Shown here: piece after piece, positions 1 through 8,344 of the stretch | Numbering within the stretch: the stretch's first letter is position 1 | Layout of the letters: every line of letters starts with the position of its first letter | Assembly (NCBI GenBank): GCA_021805275.1 | Contig: JAJZFQ010000247.1 | Coordinates: forward strand, 1-34,467 | DNA length: 34,467 bases | DNA from: Pseudomonadota bacterium | Lineage (GTDB): Bacteria; Pseudomonadota; Gammaproteobacteria; Steroidobacterales; Steroidobacteraceae | Direction: 5' to 3' | Notes under the pieces: model-generated | The model's input: the letters and a program-made list of their open reading frames with translations, nothing else | What the model was told of the DNA's origin: nothing | Databases searched by the model: none | Translations under genes and position numbers: made by a program

Positions 1-1101
1 TACGAGCCGCCGCAGGGGGAGCTGGAGCACACGATCGCGCGGGTGTGGAGCGAGGTGCTGAAGGTCGAGCCGATCGGGCGCAACGACAACTTCTTCCAGC
101 TCGGCGGACACTCATTGCTCGTCGTGCAGGTCGTGAATCGGCTGCGGACCGACGTACCGTCGATCACGCCGATGGATCTGCTCCGCCACCAGACTCTGCG
201 CGCCTTTGCCGCGCGGATTACGGAGATCGGCTTCGGCACTGAAACCGAATGCGCCGTGCCGCTGCGGGCGGGCCGTGATCGATCCGCGCTGTTCCTCGTC
301 CACGACGGAGCCGGAGACTCCCTCTACGCGCCCGCTCTTGCCGCGGAGCTCGACGTCGCGGCCACGATCTACGCGCTCCCCTCGCTGCCCGATCCGCTCA
401 CGATACCCGCGAATATTCCCTCAATCGCGGCCCGGCGGTTGCGCATGCTCAAGCATGCGCAACCTTCGGGGCCATATCGGATCGCCGGGCACTGCATCGG
501 CGGTGTCATAGCCTATGAGATGACCCGGCAGTTGCTCGCTGCCGGGGAACAGGTCCTGTTCCTCGGGATGCTCGATTCGCAGCATCCGTCCGTTGCGCCG
601 CCGTCGCCGGCCTTGCAGCCGCTCGACGCCGTGGACAGCCAGATGGTTCTGCACCAAGTCGAGGACCACTTCGGCAAGCATTCCCAACAGGCGTTCGCAA
701 TGCGAAACCTCGTGACATCGGCCGGAGAACTGCACGACGTGGTGGAGCAGGCGAGGCTGCGCGGGCTGCTTCCGCCGCGCTATCAGAGCGCAGATCTGGG
801 AGAGATCCGTCGCGACATCAGGGTGCGCAATGCGTATATGAATGCGTGGCTCACCTATCGGCCGGAGCCGATTGCACTGCGAGTCAACCTGTATGTGGCG
901 CGTGAGGAGCATCACACAGCCGATGATCTCGGCTGGCATGCGTCACTCGATCCGCGCCATCTGTGCGCCGAAGTCGTCGGCGGCGATCACTTCTCGATGC
1001 TGAGAGCCCCGCATGTTGCCAATCTTGCGCGCCGGTTGCGGTGCTCGATGGAACCCGGAACGGGTTCTGGCGCCGCATCCACGCCGCCGACCGCCTCATG
1101 A
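1..1101 (+). CDS. Nonribosomal peptide synthetase, C-terminal carrier and thioesterase domains (partial at left edge)
   Basis: The reading frame is open from base 1, so this is the last 366 codons of a larger synthetase. It begins at the end of an adenylation module, followed by a peptidyl carrier domain with the phosphopantetheine site LGGHSLL; the modified Ser is codon 112-114. From about 280 onward it is a type I thioesterase of the alpha/beta hydrolase fold, which normally releases the finished peptide by hydrolysis or cyclisation. The nucleophile elbow reads AGHCIGG, so the catalytic residue is Cys (codon 493-495) rather than the usual Ser. The likely acid is the Asp in GMLD (codon 574-576) and the base is the His in GGDHFSML (codon 988-990). 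The PPTase and MATE genes follow closely on the same strand. The product cannot be deduced because the adenylation domains lie outside the window. Confidence 0.93.
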   Translation, partial: YEPPQGELEHTIARVWSEVLKVEPIGRNDNFFQLGGHSLLVVQVVNRLRTDVPSITPMDLLRHQTLRAFAARITEIGFGTETECAVPLRAGRDRSALFLVHDGAGDSLYAPALAAELDVAATIYALPSLPDPLTIPANIPSIAARRLRMLKHAQPSGPYRIAGHCIGGVIAYEMTRQLLAAGEQVLFLGMLDSQHPSVAPPSPALQPLDAVDSQMVLHQVEDHFGKHSQQAFAMRNLVTSAGELHDVVEQARLRGLLPPRYQSADLGEIRRDIRVRNAYMNAWLTYRPEPIALRVNLYVAREEHHTADDLGWHASLDPRHLCAEVVGGDHFSMLRAPHVANLARRLRCSMEPGTGSGAASTPPTAS

Positions 1102-1114
1102 ATGTCTCGAGAAA

Positions 1115-1801
1115 ATGCGTTCGGGGGAAATTGATGTTTGGTGGGTTGATCTGCGCGATTCGAGCTGGGATTGCTGCGCAACGCGTTTCATCGACGCCCC
1201 AGGCTCGTCCGCCGCGGCACCGCGAACGCTCGAGTCGCGCAGGGCGAGAGCTGCGCTGCGTCATCTGCTCGCGCGCTATCTCGCCTGCCGGCCTGAATCG
1301 CTCATATTGCGAACCGGTCCGCACGGGCGACCGGAAATCGACGGCGCGGAAATCTCATTCAACTTGAGCCATAGCGGCGGACGGGCTTTGCTCGCCTTCT
1401 CAACCGACACCGTAGGCGCCGATCTTGAATGCATTGACCAGCGTCGTACGAATCCGGACGAGTTGCTGGAAGTCGTGGCGCATCCGCTCGAGATCGACAG
1501 CTGGCATCGCGACGCAACTGATGATCATTGGGCACGATTCTGTCAGCTGTGGGTGCGCAAGGAGGTCTACGCGAAAGCATTGGGATTCGGATTATCGCGA
1601 AGCTTCGCAAGCTATCGCATGGAGGCGTGCGGACGATGCGGGTTCCGCGTCGTTGACGAGGAACACCTGGTGGGCGGGCCGATGTATGTGCATGATTTGT
1701 CAGCTTGGAAGGGGTTCGCTGCGGCGATATGCACCCCTTTCACCGATCCGCTGATCAGTTCCCGCGTGCTCGCGCCGGATGAACTAGACCAATGGCGCTA
1801 A
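1115..1801 (+). CDS. 4'-phosphopantetheinyl transferase, Sfp type
   Basis: Transfers phosphopantetheine from coenzyme A to the Ser of carrier domains, converting the upstream synthetase to its holo form. The 228-residue product fits the Sfp/EntD class. Visible signatures are FNLSHS (residues 82-87), GADLE with the magnesium ligands Asp103 and Glu105, and the WVRKEVYAK segment (146-154) matching the family W-x-x-KE-x-x-x-K motif. The frame is open upstream into the thioesterase gene, but the ATG at 1115 is chosen because it starts just after the synthetase stop at 1101 and gives the usual N-terminus beginning close to the VWWVDL strand. The gene overlaps the MATE gene by 10 bases, so the two are probably translated together. 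Confidence 0.92.
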   Translation: MRSGEIDVWWVDLRDSSWDCCATRFIDAPGSSAAAPRTLESRRARAALRHLLARYLACRPESLILRTGPHGRPEIDGAEISFNLSHSGGRALLAFSTDTVGADLECIDQRRTNPDELLEVVAHPLEIDSWHRDATDDHWARFCQLWVRKEVYAKALGFGLSRSFASYRMEACGRCGFRVVDEEHLVGGPMYVHDLSAWKGFAAAICTPFTDPLISSRVLAPDELDQWR

Positions 1802-3180
1802 GCACTCCGGATTACCGCGCCATCGGGCGACTGGCGTATCCATTGATCGTGAGCGGGATGATCCAGGCCTCCTTTAACGTGAGCGACACATGGTTCGTGG
1901 GGCGTTTATCAACTGACGCCACGGCGGCGATTGCCGCGGTCAACTGGCTTGATTACTGCGGTGTTCTGCTGTTCAGTGGACTGGCGATGGCCGTGCAGAC
2001 AAATGCCGCTCGGGCTTACGGCTCGGGTCGGCACGCCGCGGCGTCGCGTGCGCTGTGGTCCGGAGTGTTCGCGAGTCTGCTCACGATCCCCTGTTTTCTG
2101 CTCTTGGGTCTGCTTGCGAGGCCTATTCTGCTTTATGTCGGCATTGACCCGGTGATCCGCCGACTGGCGCTTCTTTATTGGTGGCCACGATTTGCGTTGG
2201 CGGCGCCCATTACGGTTCTGGCGATGTCTGTCAGCGCGTTCTTCAGCGCAATCGGGCAGACACGCAAGACTCTGCTCATTGCCGCCGCGATGAGCGTGAG
2301 CAACGCGATGTTCAACGAGTTGTTCATGTTTCATTGGAGGTACGGTATCGCCGGCTCCGGCTTTGCGACGGCAACGGCCGCGATGCTCGGCGTGCTCTTC
2401 GGGGGTGCGTTGCTGCTTTCGCCGCATATGCGCCGCGTTTTTCGTACCCATGTGACTTGGCGGCGGCCGCAACTGCTGCGTCAATTCTCGATGGGTGTGC
2501 CGATCGGCATGGGACTGGCGGTCGATATGCTTGCCTTCGCGATGATGCAGTTGATGGTCGTGCGGCTCGGCGCGACCCAGGGTGCCGCAATTCAGATCGT
2601 CACGGCGCTGATTGCCGTGCCGTATGTGGTCGGGTCGGGAATTTCGGAGGCCGGAATGACGCTGGTCGCGCAGGAATTCGGGCGGCGGCGCACGGCGGCA
2701 GCCCTTGCCGTGGGGGGCGCCACGATTCGTCTGACCGTCGCGGCGATGGCCATTCTCGGGCTCTGTGTGGCGATCTCGATGCCGTGGCTTGCGCCATTGT
2801 TCGCGAGCCGTGCGGGAGCGACTTCCGCGGCGGTGCGTACCCTGTGCGTCGTGTTGGTCGGTCCGGCTATGCTGTTCCAGGCCTGCGACGGGTGGAAGCT
2901 CGCCTCAAACTTCTGTCTGATGGGCGTGGGAGACGTGCGCATCCCCGCGGTGCTGGCGACCGCGTTGGCCTGGTTGCTATGGGTTCCGGCCGCACACGTG
3001 TTCATTTTCGGCTTCCCTGGCGGCTGGGCCCATGCGCGATCCCTGGCTGGACTCGGTGCGAATGGCGGATGGTGGGCCTCGGTGCTGTACTCGCTCGTGA
3101 TGGGCAGTCTGCTCTACGGTCGCTGGCGACGCGCGACCTGGCAGCGCGCGACATCCAGTGTGAGCGCAGTGCCCGGCTGA
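1792..3180 (+). CDS. MATE family efflux transporter
   Basis: A 462-residue, strongly hydrophobic protein with about twelve predicted membrane segments. Its N-terminus (YPLIVSGMIQASFNVSDTWF followed by VGRL) is typical of MATE (multidrug and toxic compound extrusion) proteins, which export organic compounds using a proton or sodium gradient. The ATG lies inside the last codons of the PPTase gene. Its position at the end of a synthetase-PPTase operon suggests it exports the peptide product or gives self-resistance; this is inference from context. Length is normal for the family. Confidence 0.93.
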   Translation: MALSTPDYRAIGRLAYPLIVSGMIQASFNVSDTWFVGRLSTDATAAIAAVNWLDYCGVLLFSGLAMAVQTNAARAYGSGRHAAASRALWSGVFASLLTIPCFLLLGLLARPILLYVGIDPVIRRLALLYWWPRFALAAPITVLAMSVSAFFSAIGQTRKTLLIAAAMSVSNAMFNELFMFHWRYGIAGSGFATATAAMLGVLFGGALLLSPHMRRVFRTHVTWRRPQLLRQFSMGVPIGMGLAVDMLAFAMMQLMVVRLGATQGAAIQIVTALIAVPYVVGSGISEAGMTLVAQEFGRRRTAAALAVGGATIRLTVAAMAILGLCVAISMPWLAPLFASRAGATSAAVRTLCVVLVGPAMLFQACDGWKLASNFCLMGVGDVRIPAVLATALAWLLWVPAAHVFIFGFPGGWAHARSLAGLGANGGWWASVLYSLVMGSLLYGRWRRATWQRATSSVSAVPG

Positions 3181-3578
3181 AACCGGATGACGGAGCGACG
3201 GTGATGCGCGAGCCCCCGGTCGGGTAGGGAGTAACCGGACCGCGGACCGGCGGCCTGCAGGGAAACCTGGGGCGGGGTGGCAGCCCACGGCTGCGGACGA
3301 GAGGTGCACGCGAATCATGGGGGGGGTCCGTCCGGCGCGTGCTGCGCGGATCCGTGCCGTGGCATCGGCGTTGGCCCGAGCTCACCCCGCGTCGACTCGG
3401 TGCTCCGTGGTGTCTGCGCCAGAGCGTTCATGTCAATGCCACCCCGGCCGGCGCATCAACATCGAGCCGTCCGGCGCGCCCTCCCTCGCGGCGTCGCAGC
3501 GAACGAACCGGTGCCGCATGACGTTGGTCGGCAGCTTCCGGCGCATCGTTCAGACTGCGATGCCGGTGCACAGCAGCC
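3181..3578. other. Gene-free stretch with clustered hairpins; possible structured RNA or intron remnant
   Basis: No convincing coding frame lies between the MATE stop and the sixA stop. The first 115 bases hold three small stem-loops: CCGGT/ACCGG (3216-3238), CAGG-GAAA-CCTG with a GNRA tetraloop (3258-3269), and GCAGCC/GGCTGC (3280-3294). The density of stems and the GNRA loop resemble a structured RNA; a decayed group II intron segment is one possibility, from general resemblance only. It could also act as the transcription end of the synthetase operon. Confidence 0.3.
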
Positions 3579-4067
3579 CTATGCCTTGGGCGGGCAATCG
3601 AGCGTGACCCGCTGCACCCAGATCGAGCCGATCTGCGACCACGTCTCGGCTTCGAAGGCAAACTCGGCGACGGCGCAGGTCGGCAGGTGATCGATCGCAC
3701 GGCAGAACCGGTGTGCCAGTGCGCTCAGACCCGGGTCATGTCCGACCAGCATGACGCACCGCAGCGGCGGGTCGAGTCCATGAATCACCTCGAGCAGCGC
3801 ATCGGCGCCGCCCGGATACAGCCGCTCGTCCACGGCGATGCCGCCCCGCGCGCAGCCCAGGGGCCGGGCCATCAGCTGCGCCGTGCCCAGCGCCCGCCGC
3901 GCCGGACTCGAAACGAGCAACTCAGGCTGCACGCCGCGCCGGTGCAGCCGCTCGGCCATGCGCGGCGCATCGCGCCGGCCGCGATCGGTCAGCGGCCGGT
4001 CGCGGTCGGTCAGCGGAATCTGCTCCCGCGCGGCCTTCGCATGGCGGACAAGAATCAGGCTCTTCAT
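3579..4067 (-). CDS. sixA: SixA-like phosphohistidine phosphatase (histidine phosphatase superfamily)
   Basis: A 162-residue member of the histidine phosphatase (RHG) superfamily. The N-terminal motif LVRHAKA holds Arg8 and the catalytic His9; a second conserved His is His110 in LVGHDPGLS. Size and the absence of extra domains match SixA, which removes phosphate from phosphohistidines, for example on HPt domains or the nitrogen phosphotransferase protein NPr. A GAGG sequence precedes the ATG at a suitable distance. It is transcribed away from the YheT-like gene. Confidence 0.85.
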   Translation of the reverse strand: MKSLILVRHAKAAREQIPLTDRDRPLTDRGRRDAPRMAERLHRRGVQPELLVSSPARRALGTAQLMARPLGCARGGIAVDERLYPGGADALLEVIHGLDPPLRCVMLVGHDPGLSALAHRFCRAIDHLPTCAVAEFAFEAETWSQIGSIWVQRVTLDCPPKA

Positions 4068-4206
4068 ACCTCACCGTGTGCCGCGTGCCACAGGCGCCGC
4101 CTGCGGCAAAGGCTGCCGCATGGCCCTCGGGCCAAGCATAGCGCAGCCATCCGCACCTGGTGCGCCGTGCCGGCCGTGGCCCGCGCCGAGCATCGGTCGA
4201 TTGCGC

Positions 4207-4212
4207 TACACT
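4207..4212 (+). promoter_or_regulatory. Candidate -10 element (TACACT) for the YheT-like gene
   Basis: TACACT lies 11 bases before the ATG at 4224, leaving a leader of about five bases at most. No clear -35 is visible. The same hexamer stands close before the first M16 gene and ftsY, which is the main reason to list it. Confidence 0.35.
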
Positions 4213-4223
4213 CGCCGCCGAAC

Positions 4224-5321
4224 ATGCACAGGCGGCGGGTGGCACAGACTGAGGCGCGGGGCGCGGCGGCGTCCGACGAGCGCGCGCGGGCGCAGGATGG
4301 ACTGTGTTCACCGGCGGCGGACTTTCAGCCGCCGTGGTGGCTGCGCAACCGGCACCTGCAGTCGATGTTGGCCAGCGTCGCGGTGCGCCGCGGGCCGATC
4401 GTGCGGCGCGCGCGCGGTCTGCTCGAGGCCCAGCAGGAGCTGCTGCTCGAGTGCGGTGAGGGCGTTCGCTTGCAATGCTGGCGCTCGCGCGCCGCCGAGG
4501 GAGGCGCGCCGGTCGTCGTGCTGCACGGCTGGGAGGGCAGCGCCGAGTCGCTTTATGTCCTGTCGCTCTCGCAGCAGCTCTATGAGCGGGGCTTCGATGT
4601 GTTCCGGATCAATTTGCGCGATCACGGCGAGACGCATCAGCTGAACGCCGGATTGTTCCACTCCTGCCGTCTGGACGAGGTCTGCGGCGCGCTGCGCGTC
4701 GTCCAACAGCTCGCCGCGGCGCCGCTGCGGCTCGTCGGGTTTTCCCTCGGTGGCAATTTTCTGCTGCGCGCCGCTGCGCAGGCGCGCACTGCCGGCCTGG
4801 ATCTGCTGCAGGTCATCGCGGTCTCGCCGGTGCTCGATCCGCACCAGACGCTGCGGGCGCTGGAGGAGGGATTTGCGGGTTACGCACTGTACTTCGCGCG
4901 CAAATGGTGGAGGTCGCTGCGCAAGAAGGAGACGCTGTGGCCCGACGAGTACGATCTGGGCGATCTGCGCGGGGTGACTGATCTGCGGCGGCTGACCGCG
5001 GAACTGATCGGCCGCTACACCGACTTCGCGACACTTGACGAGTACCTGCAGGGGTACTCGATCACCGGGCAGCGACTGGCCACGCTCGAGACACCGGCTC
5101 TGATCATCACCTCGCTCGACGATCCGATTATTCCGGCGCAGGATCTGCAGCGCCTGGCGCGGCCGGCGCCGCTGCAGGTCCTGACGACCCGCCGCGGCGG
5201 GCATTGTGGGTTTCTCGAGCGCCTGACCGGACCCACGTGGGCCGAGCAGCGCATCGTCGCGGAGTTCACCCGCGCGCCGCTGCACCAGCACCGCGACGCT
5301 CGCGTTCGGGAAATGGCTTAA
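4224..5321 (+). CDS. Alpha/beta hydrolase of the YheT family
   Basis: A 365-residue alpha/beta hydrolase. The early FQPPWWLRNRHLQSM segment is characteristic of the YheT group, followed by the oxyanion strand VVVLHGWEGS and the nucleophile elbow GFSLGGN with Ser174. The Asp in ITSLDDPIIP and the His in RRGGHCGFLERL complete a plausible catalytic triad. YheT-type proteins are probable esterases with poorly defined substrates. The frame is open far upstream over the opposing sixA gene, but that part has no family resemblance. The ATG at 4224 still leaves about 40 extra N-terminal residues compared with the family core, so a slightly later start is possible. Confidence 0.85.
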   Translation: MHRRRVAQTEARGAAASDERARAQDGLCSPAADFQPPWWLRNRHLQSMLASVAVRRGPIVRRARGLLEAQQELLLECGEGVRLQCWRSRAAEGGAPVVVLHGWEGSAESLYVLSLSQQLYERGFDVFRINLRDHGETHQLNAGLFHSCRLDEVCGALRVVQQLAAAPLRLVGFSLGGNFLLRAAAQARTAGLDLLQVIAVSPVLDPHQTLRALEEGFAGYALYFARKWWRSLRKKETLWPDEYDLGDLRGVTDLRRLTAELIGRYTDFATLDEYLQGYSITGQRLATLETPALIITSLDDPIIPAQDLQRLARPAPLQVLTTRRGGHCGFLERLTGPTWAEQRIVAEFTRAPLHQHRDARVREMA

Positions 5322-5349
5322 GCTTTAGCGGATCAGTTTGTGCGAGGCG

Positions 5350-5375
5350 CCGGATCCCTCGAGTGGCAGATCCGG
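5350..5375 (+). terminator. Candidate stem-loop after the YheT-like gene
   Basis: Perfect 7-bp inverted repeat CCGGATC/GATCCGG with a 12-base loop, 29 bases after the hydrolase stop codon. It lacks a T-run, so it may slow or end transcription weakly, or have no role. Confidence 0.3.
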
Positions 5376-5432
5376 GGCTCCACCGAAGGGCGTAAGGAGC
5401 TCGGGCAGCGCCGCGCCGCGAGGTCCGGGGCG

Positions 5433-5438
5433 TACACT
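5433..5438 (+). promoter_or_regulatory. Candidate -10 element (TACACT) for the M16 operon
   Basis: TACACT ends six bases before the ATG at 5445. With normal spacing the transcript would begin at or next to the start codon, giving a leaderless mRNA. No strong -35 is visible. Confidence 0.4.
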
Positions 5439-5444
5439 GCCCGC

Positions 5445-6767
5445 ATGCGACGCACCGCCCTCGCCCCATCCCCCCCCATGCGCGAGCCGGCACCCGCCGG
5501 CCGTGACGGCGTGCATGCGCTGGTGCTGGCCAACGGCCTGCAGGTGATCCTCTGGCCGGTGCACCACATTGCGAGCGTCGCGCTCAACCTGTGGGTGCGC
5601 GCGGGCAGCCGCAATGAGCGCCAGGGAATCACGGGACTCGCGCATTTCTTCGAGCACATGATGTTCAACGGCACGCGCACGCGCGGACCCGGAGAGTTCG
5701 ACCGCCTGATGGAGGCCCAGGGAGGGGCAAATAACGCCTTTACCAGCGATGATGTCACCGTGTACGAGGATTGGTTCCCCGCGCGCGCGCTCGAATTGGT
5801 GTTGGAGCTGGAGGCCGATCGAGTGGCCCACCTCGCGTTTGCGCCGCAGCTGATCGAGAGCGAGCGCGACGTGGTGGCCTCCGAGCGGCGGCTGCGCGTC
5901 GAGGACAACAATCACGGTCTGCTGGCCGAACGGGTGCAGGCGGCGGCCTTCACCGTCCACCCCTACCGCTTTGCGACCATCGGCTCGCCGCAGGACATTC
6001 GTGCCTGGCAGCTGGAGGATCTGCAGGACTTCTACCGCACCTATTACGCGCCGAACAACCTCACGCTGACCCTCGCGGGTGATTTCGACACCGAGACCGC
6101 GGCGCGGCTCGTGCGACGCTACTTCGAGCCGATCGCAGCGCAACCACCCCCGGCGCCGGTGCGCGAGCGCGAGCCACTGCAGGTAGAGGAACGACGGGTG
6201 AGGTTGCGCCGTAGGGTGCAGACGCCCCTGGTGCAAAGCGCGTACAAGGCACCGGCGGCAGCCGACGAGCGCGCCAGCGCGATCCACCTGCTCATGTCAG
6301 TCCTGATGGAAGGCGATGCGTCGCGCCTGCACCGCGCGCTGGTCGAGGAGCAGCAGGTTGCGATCGAGGTCGGCGGCCATTGGCAGGAGGGCTTCGACCC
6401 CGGATTGCTTTGGCTGTCGATGACGCTGCCGCAGGATACGCAGCCCGAGAGCGCTCTCGGCGCGCTCGACGCGGAGCTTGCGCGGGTGGTCGACGCGGGC
6501 GTCACGCAGGCCGAACTCGACCGGGCACGCAACCTCGCGATCGTCGGCTTCTGGAAGCGGCTCGCGACCATCGACGGCAAGGCACATCTGCTCGGGGAAT
6601 ACGCCGTATTCCACTCGCAATGGGCGGAGTTGTTCGAGGCGCCGCGCCGTCTGGCCGAGGTCACGCGCGAGCAGTTGCGCCGGGTTGCGGCCGACATCCT
6701 TGCGCCCAGCCGACGCACGGTGGGCATCCTGGCGCCGAGCGGCGCCCGGGCGCCGGTCCGCCCCTGA
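5445..6767 (+). CDS. M16 family zinc metallopeptidase, catalytic subunit
   Basis: A 440-residue pitrilysin-type (inverzincin) peptidase. The inverted zinc motif HFFEH is at residues 67-71 (His67 and His71 ligands, Glu70 catalytic), and the third ligand is probably Glu147 about 75 residues later in VASERRLRVEDNN. The conserved GANNAFTSDDVTVYE segment and the C-terminal M16 domain are present. No clear signal peptide is seen with the ATG at 5445, though the first 20 residues are proline-rich and the start could be the ATG at 5478. The next gene is its non-catalytic partner, starting within this gene's stop codon (ATGA-type overlap), as in known two-chain M16 peptidases. Confidence 0.92.
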   Translation: MRRTALAPSPPMREPAPAGRDGVHALVLANGLQVILWPVHHIASVALNLWVRAGSRNERQGITGLAHFFEHMMFNGTRTRGPGEFDRLMEAQGGANNAFTSDDVTVYEDWFPARALELVLELEADRVAHLAFAPQLIESERDVVASERRLRVEDNNHGLLAERVQAAAFTVHPYRFATIGSPQDIRAWQLEDLQDFYRTYYAPNNLTLTLAGDFDTETAARLVRRYFEPIAAQPPPAPVREREPLQVEERRVRLRRRVQTPLVQSAYKAPAAADERASAIHLLMSVLMEGDASRLHRALVEEQQVAIEVGGHWQEGFDPGLLWLSMTLPQDTQPESALGALDAELARVVDAGVTQAELDRARNLAIVGFWKRLATIDGKAHLLGEYAVFHSQWAELFEAPRRLAEVTREQLRRVAADILAPSRRTVGILAPSGARAPVRP

Positions 6768-8116
6768 TGGTGCGGGTTCCGGCGCACGAGCGTCTCGTGC
6801 TCGCCAACGGTGCAACGCTGATCCTGCTGCCGCGCCGCGACGTGCCGCTGATCGCCTGCCAGGCGCTGCTGCGCGGTGGCAGTGTTGCCGATCCGCCGAC
6901 GCTTCCGGGAGTGGCCTCGCTGGTGGCCGCGCTGCTGGAGAAAGGCGCCGGCGCGCGGGATGCCTATGCGTTCGCCGAGACCGTCGAGGGTGCCGGCGGC
7001 AGCTTCAGCGCCGCTGCGGGGCCTGAGGCGATCTCGCTGCGCAGCCAGTTTCTCGCGCGCGACCAGGACTTGATGCTCGAGCTGCTCGCCGATGCTTTGC
7101 GTGCGCCGCGGCTCGCGGCGTACGAATTCGAGCACCTGCGCGCGCGGCAGATTGAATTCATCAAGGCGGTGAAGGATTCCGAACCGGCCGAGCTGATCGA
7201 CGCGTACGGCCGGGCGCTGGTGTTCTGCGGTCACCCCTACGCCCAACCGGTGCACGGCAGCGAGTCGTCCCTCGCCCGGATCACGCACGCCGAGGTGCTC
7301 AAGTACTATCGGACACACTTCGCGGCCGATCGGCTCATCCTGGTGCTTGCCGGGGACCTCGACGTGCACCAGGCCGAGAAGGCGGTGAGCGCGGCCATCG
7401 CCTCCTGGCCGCGTGCCGGCGCGCACGCAGCCCTGCCGTCGTCACCGCCCTGCGCCCGTCGGGTGTTGCTGGTCGATGCACCGGGTGCGACGCAGACGCA
7501 CTTCTGGCTCGGCACCACCGGCGTCGATCGCCATTACCCGCATCGCGCGGCGCTCAATCTGGTCAACACGCTGTTCGGCGGCCGATTTACCTCGCTGCTC
7601 AACGCAGAGCTGCGCATCAAGTCCGGACTGTCGTACGGAGCGCGCTCGAGCTTCGTGCGCGGCAGCGTCGCGGGTGAATTCGCCATCCGCTCCTTCGTCG
7701 AGACCGCCAAGACCGTTCGCGCGATCCGACTGGCGCTGCAGGCGCTGGAGCGGCTGCATCGCGAGGGCGTGAGCGCTGAGATGCTCGAATCGGCGCGGGC
7801 TTACACGCTGGGTCAGTATGCGCTGGGACTGGAAACCGCCGCCGATTGGGCCGGCGCGCTCGCCGAGATCGAGTTCTTCGGCCTCGGGACGCGCTACATC
7901 GACGATTATCCGGCCCGGCTCGCCGAGGTGGATCCCGAGGCGGCGCGCGCGGTGATTGCCGAGGCGTTCCCGACCCCGGAACGCCTGACGCTCGCGGTGA
8001 TCGGCGATGCCGAGCGGATTGCCGCCCAACTGGCCGAGTTCGGTCGCGTCGATTCGATGCGCCTCATCGACCCGGCCTTCAGTCCCGGTGCGGCGGGAGA
8101 CCAAGCGCTGCCGTGA
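6767..8116 (+). CDS. M16 family peptidase-like protein, non-catalytic partner
   Basis: A 449-residue M16 homologue, with LVLANGATLILLPRRDVPLI at the N-terminus and the second M16 domain with GGRFTSLLNAELRIKSGLSY. At the place of the zinc motif it reads VAALLEKGA, so the HxxEH residues are missing and it cannot bind zinc in the usual way. Such inactive copies pair with an active copy in bacterial heterodimers (the family knowledge comes from the active/inactive arrangement of M16B enzymes). The ATG at 6767 uses the last base of the upstream TGA, which points to coupled translation and a fixed ratio of the two subunits. Confidence 0.9.
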   Translation: MVRVPAHERLVLANGATLILLPRRDVPLIACQALLRGGSVADPPTLPGVASLVAALLEKGAGARDAYAFAETVEGAGGSFSAAAGPEAISLRSQFLARDQDLMLELLADALRAPRLAAYEFEHLRARQIEFIKAVKDSEPAELIDAYGRALVFCGHPYAQPVHGSESSLARITHAEVLKYYRTHFAADRLILVLAGDLDVHQAEKAVSAAIASWPRAGAHAALPSSPPCARRVLLVDAPGATQTHFWLGTTGVDRHYPHRAALNLVNTLFGGRFTSLLNAELRIKSGLSYGARSSFVRGSVAGEFAIRSFVETAKTVRAIRLALQALERLHREGVSAEMLESARAYTLGQYALGLETAADWAGALAEIEFFGLGTRYIDDYPARLAEVDPEAARAVIAEAFPTPERLTLAVIGDAERIAAQLAEFGRVDSMRLIDPAFSPGAAGDQALP

Positions 8117-8136
8117 GGGGCGGGGGTGTTGTTCGG

Positions 8137-8163
8137 CCGGGCCCGCGTGCCGTCTGGGCCCGG
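8137..8163 (+). terminator. GC-rich stem-loop after the M16 operon
   Basis: Perfect 8-bp stem CCGGGCCC/GGGCCCGG with an 11-base loop, 20 bases after the M16 stop codon. There is no T-run directly after it, so it is a likely but not certain terminator. Confidence 0.5.
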
Positions 8164-8195
8164 GCCCTCGCGTCCTGTTGCTGCTTTAATCCGCA

Positions 8196-8344
8196 GTGGA
8201 TTCCGGGAGACGGACCGCGCTCTGGAGGGGGGGTGAGCATCGTTCCGTCCCCCGGACCCGTTCGGACTGCCGGGCGCGAGGTGGATTCCGGGAGACGCGG
8301 CGGTCTCATGAGGGGGGGAGAGCCCGCCCCGTCTCCCGGATCCG
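8196..8344. repeat. Two tandem hairpin units between convergent genes
   Basis: Two copies of a unit, 85 bases apart, each beginning GTGGATTCCGGGAGACG. Each unit is itself an inverted repeat: unit 1 (8199-8260) pairs TCCGGGAGACGGA with TCCGTCCCCCGGA, and unit 2 (8282-8344) pairs about 17 bases (TCCGGGAGACG on one side, CGTCTCCCGGA on the other). The loops are alike, both holding a run of seven G. The second unit ends directly at the stop codon of the minus-strand gene. This looks like a REP/REPIN-type element or a duplicated bidirectional terminator. Confidence 0.75.

Noticed and set aside
2178..3227. 349-codon plus-strand frame inside the MATE gene
   Set aside because: Shadow frame: Arg/Gly-rich, no domains, and the MATE frame is clearly the coding one.
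3002..3385. Minus-strand frames over the end of the MATE gene and the following gap
   Set aside because: Ser/Arg/Pro-rich composition typical of antisense frames in GC-rich DNA.
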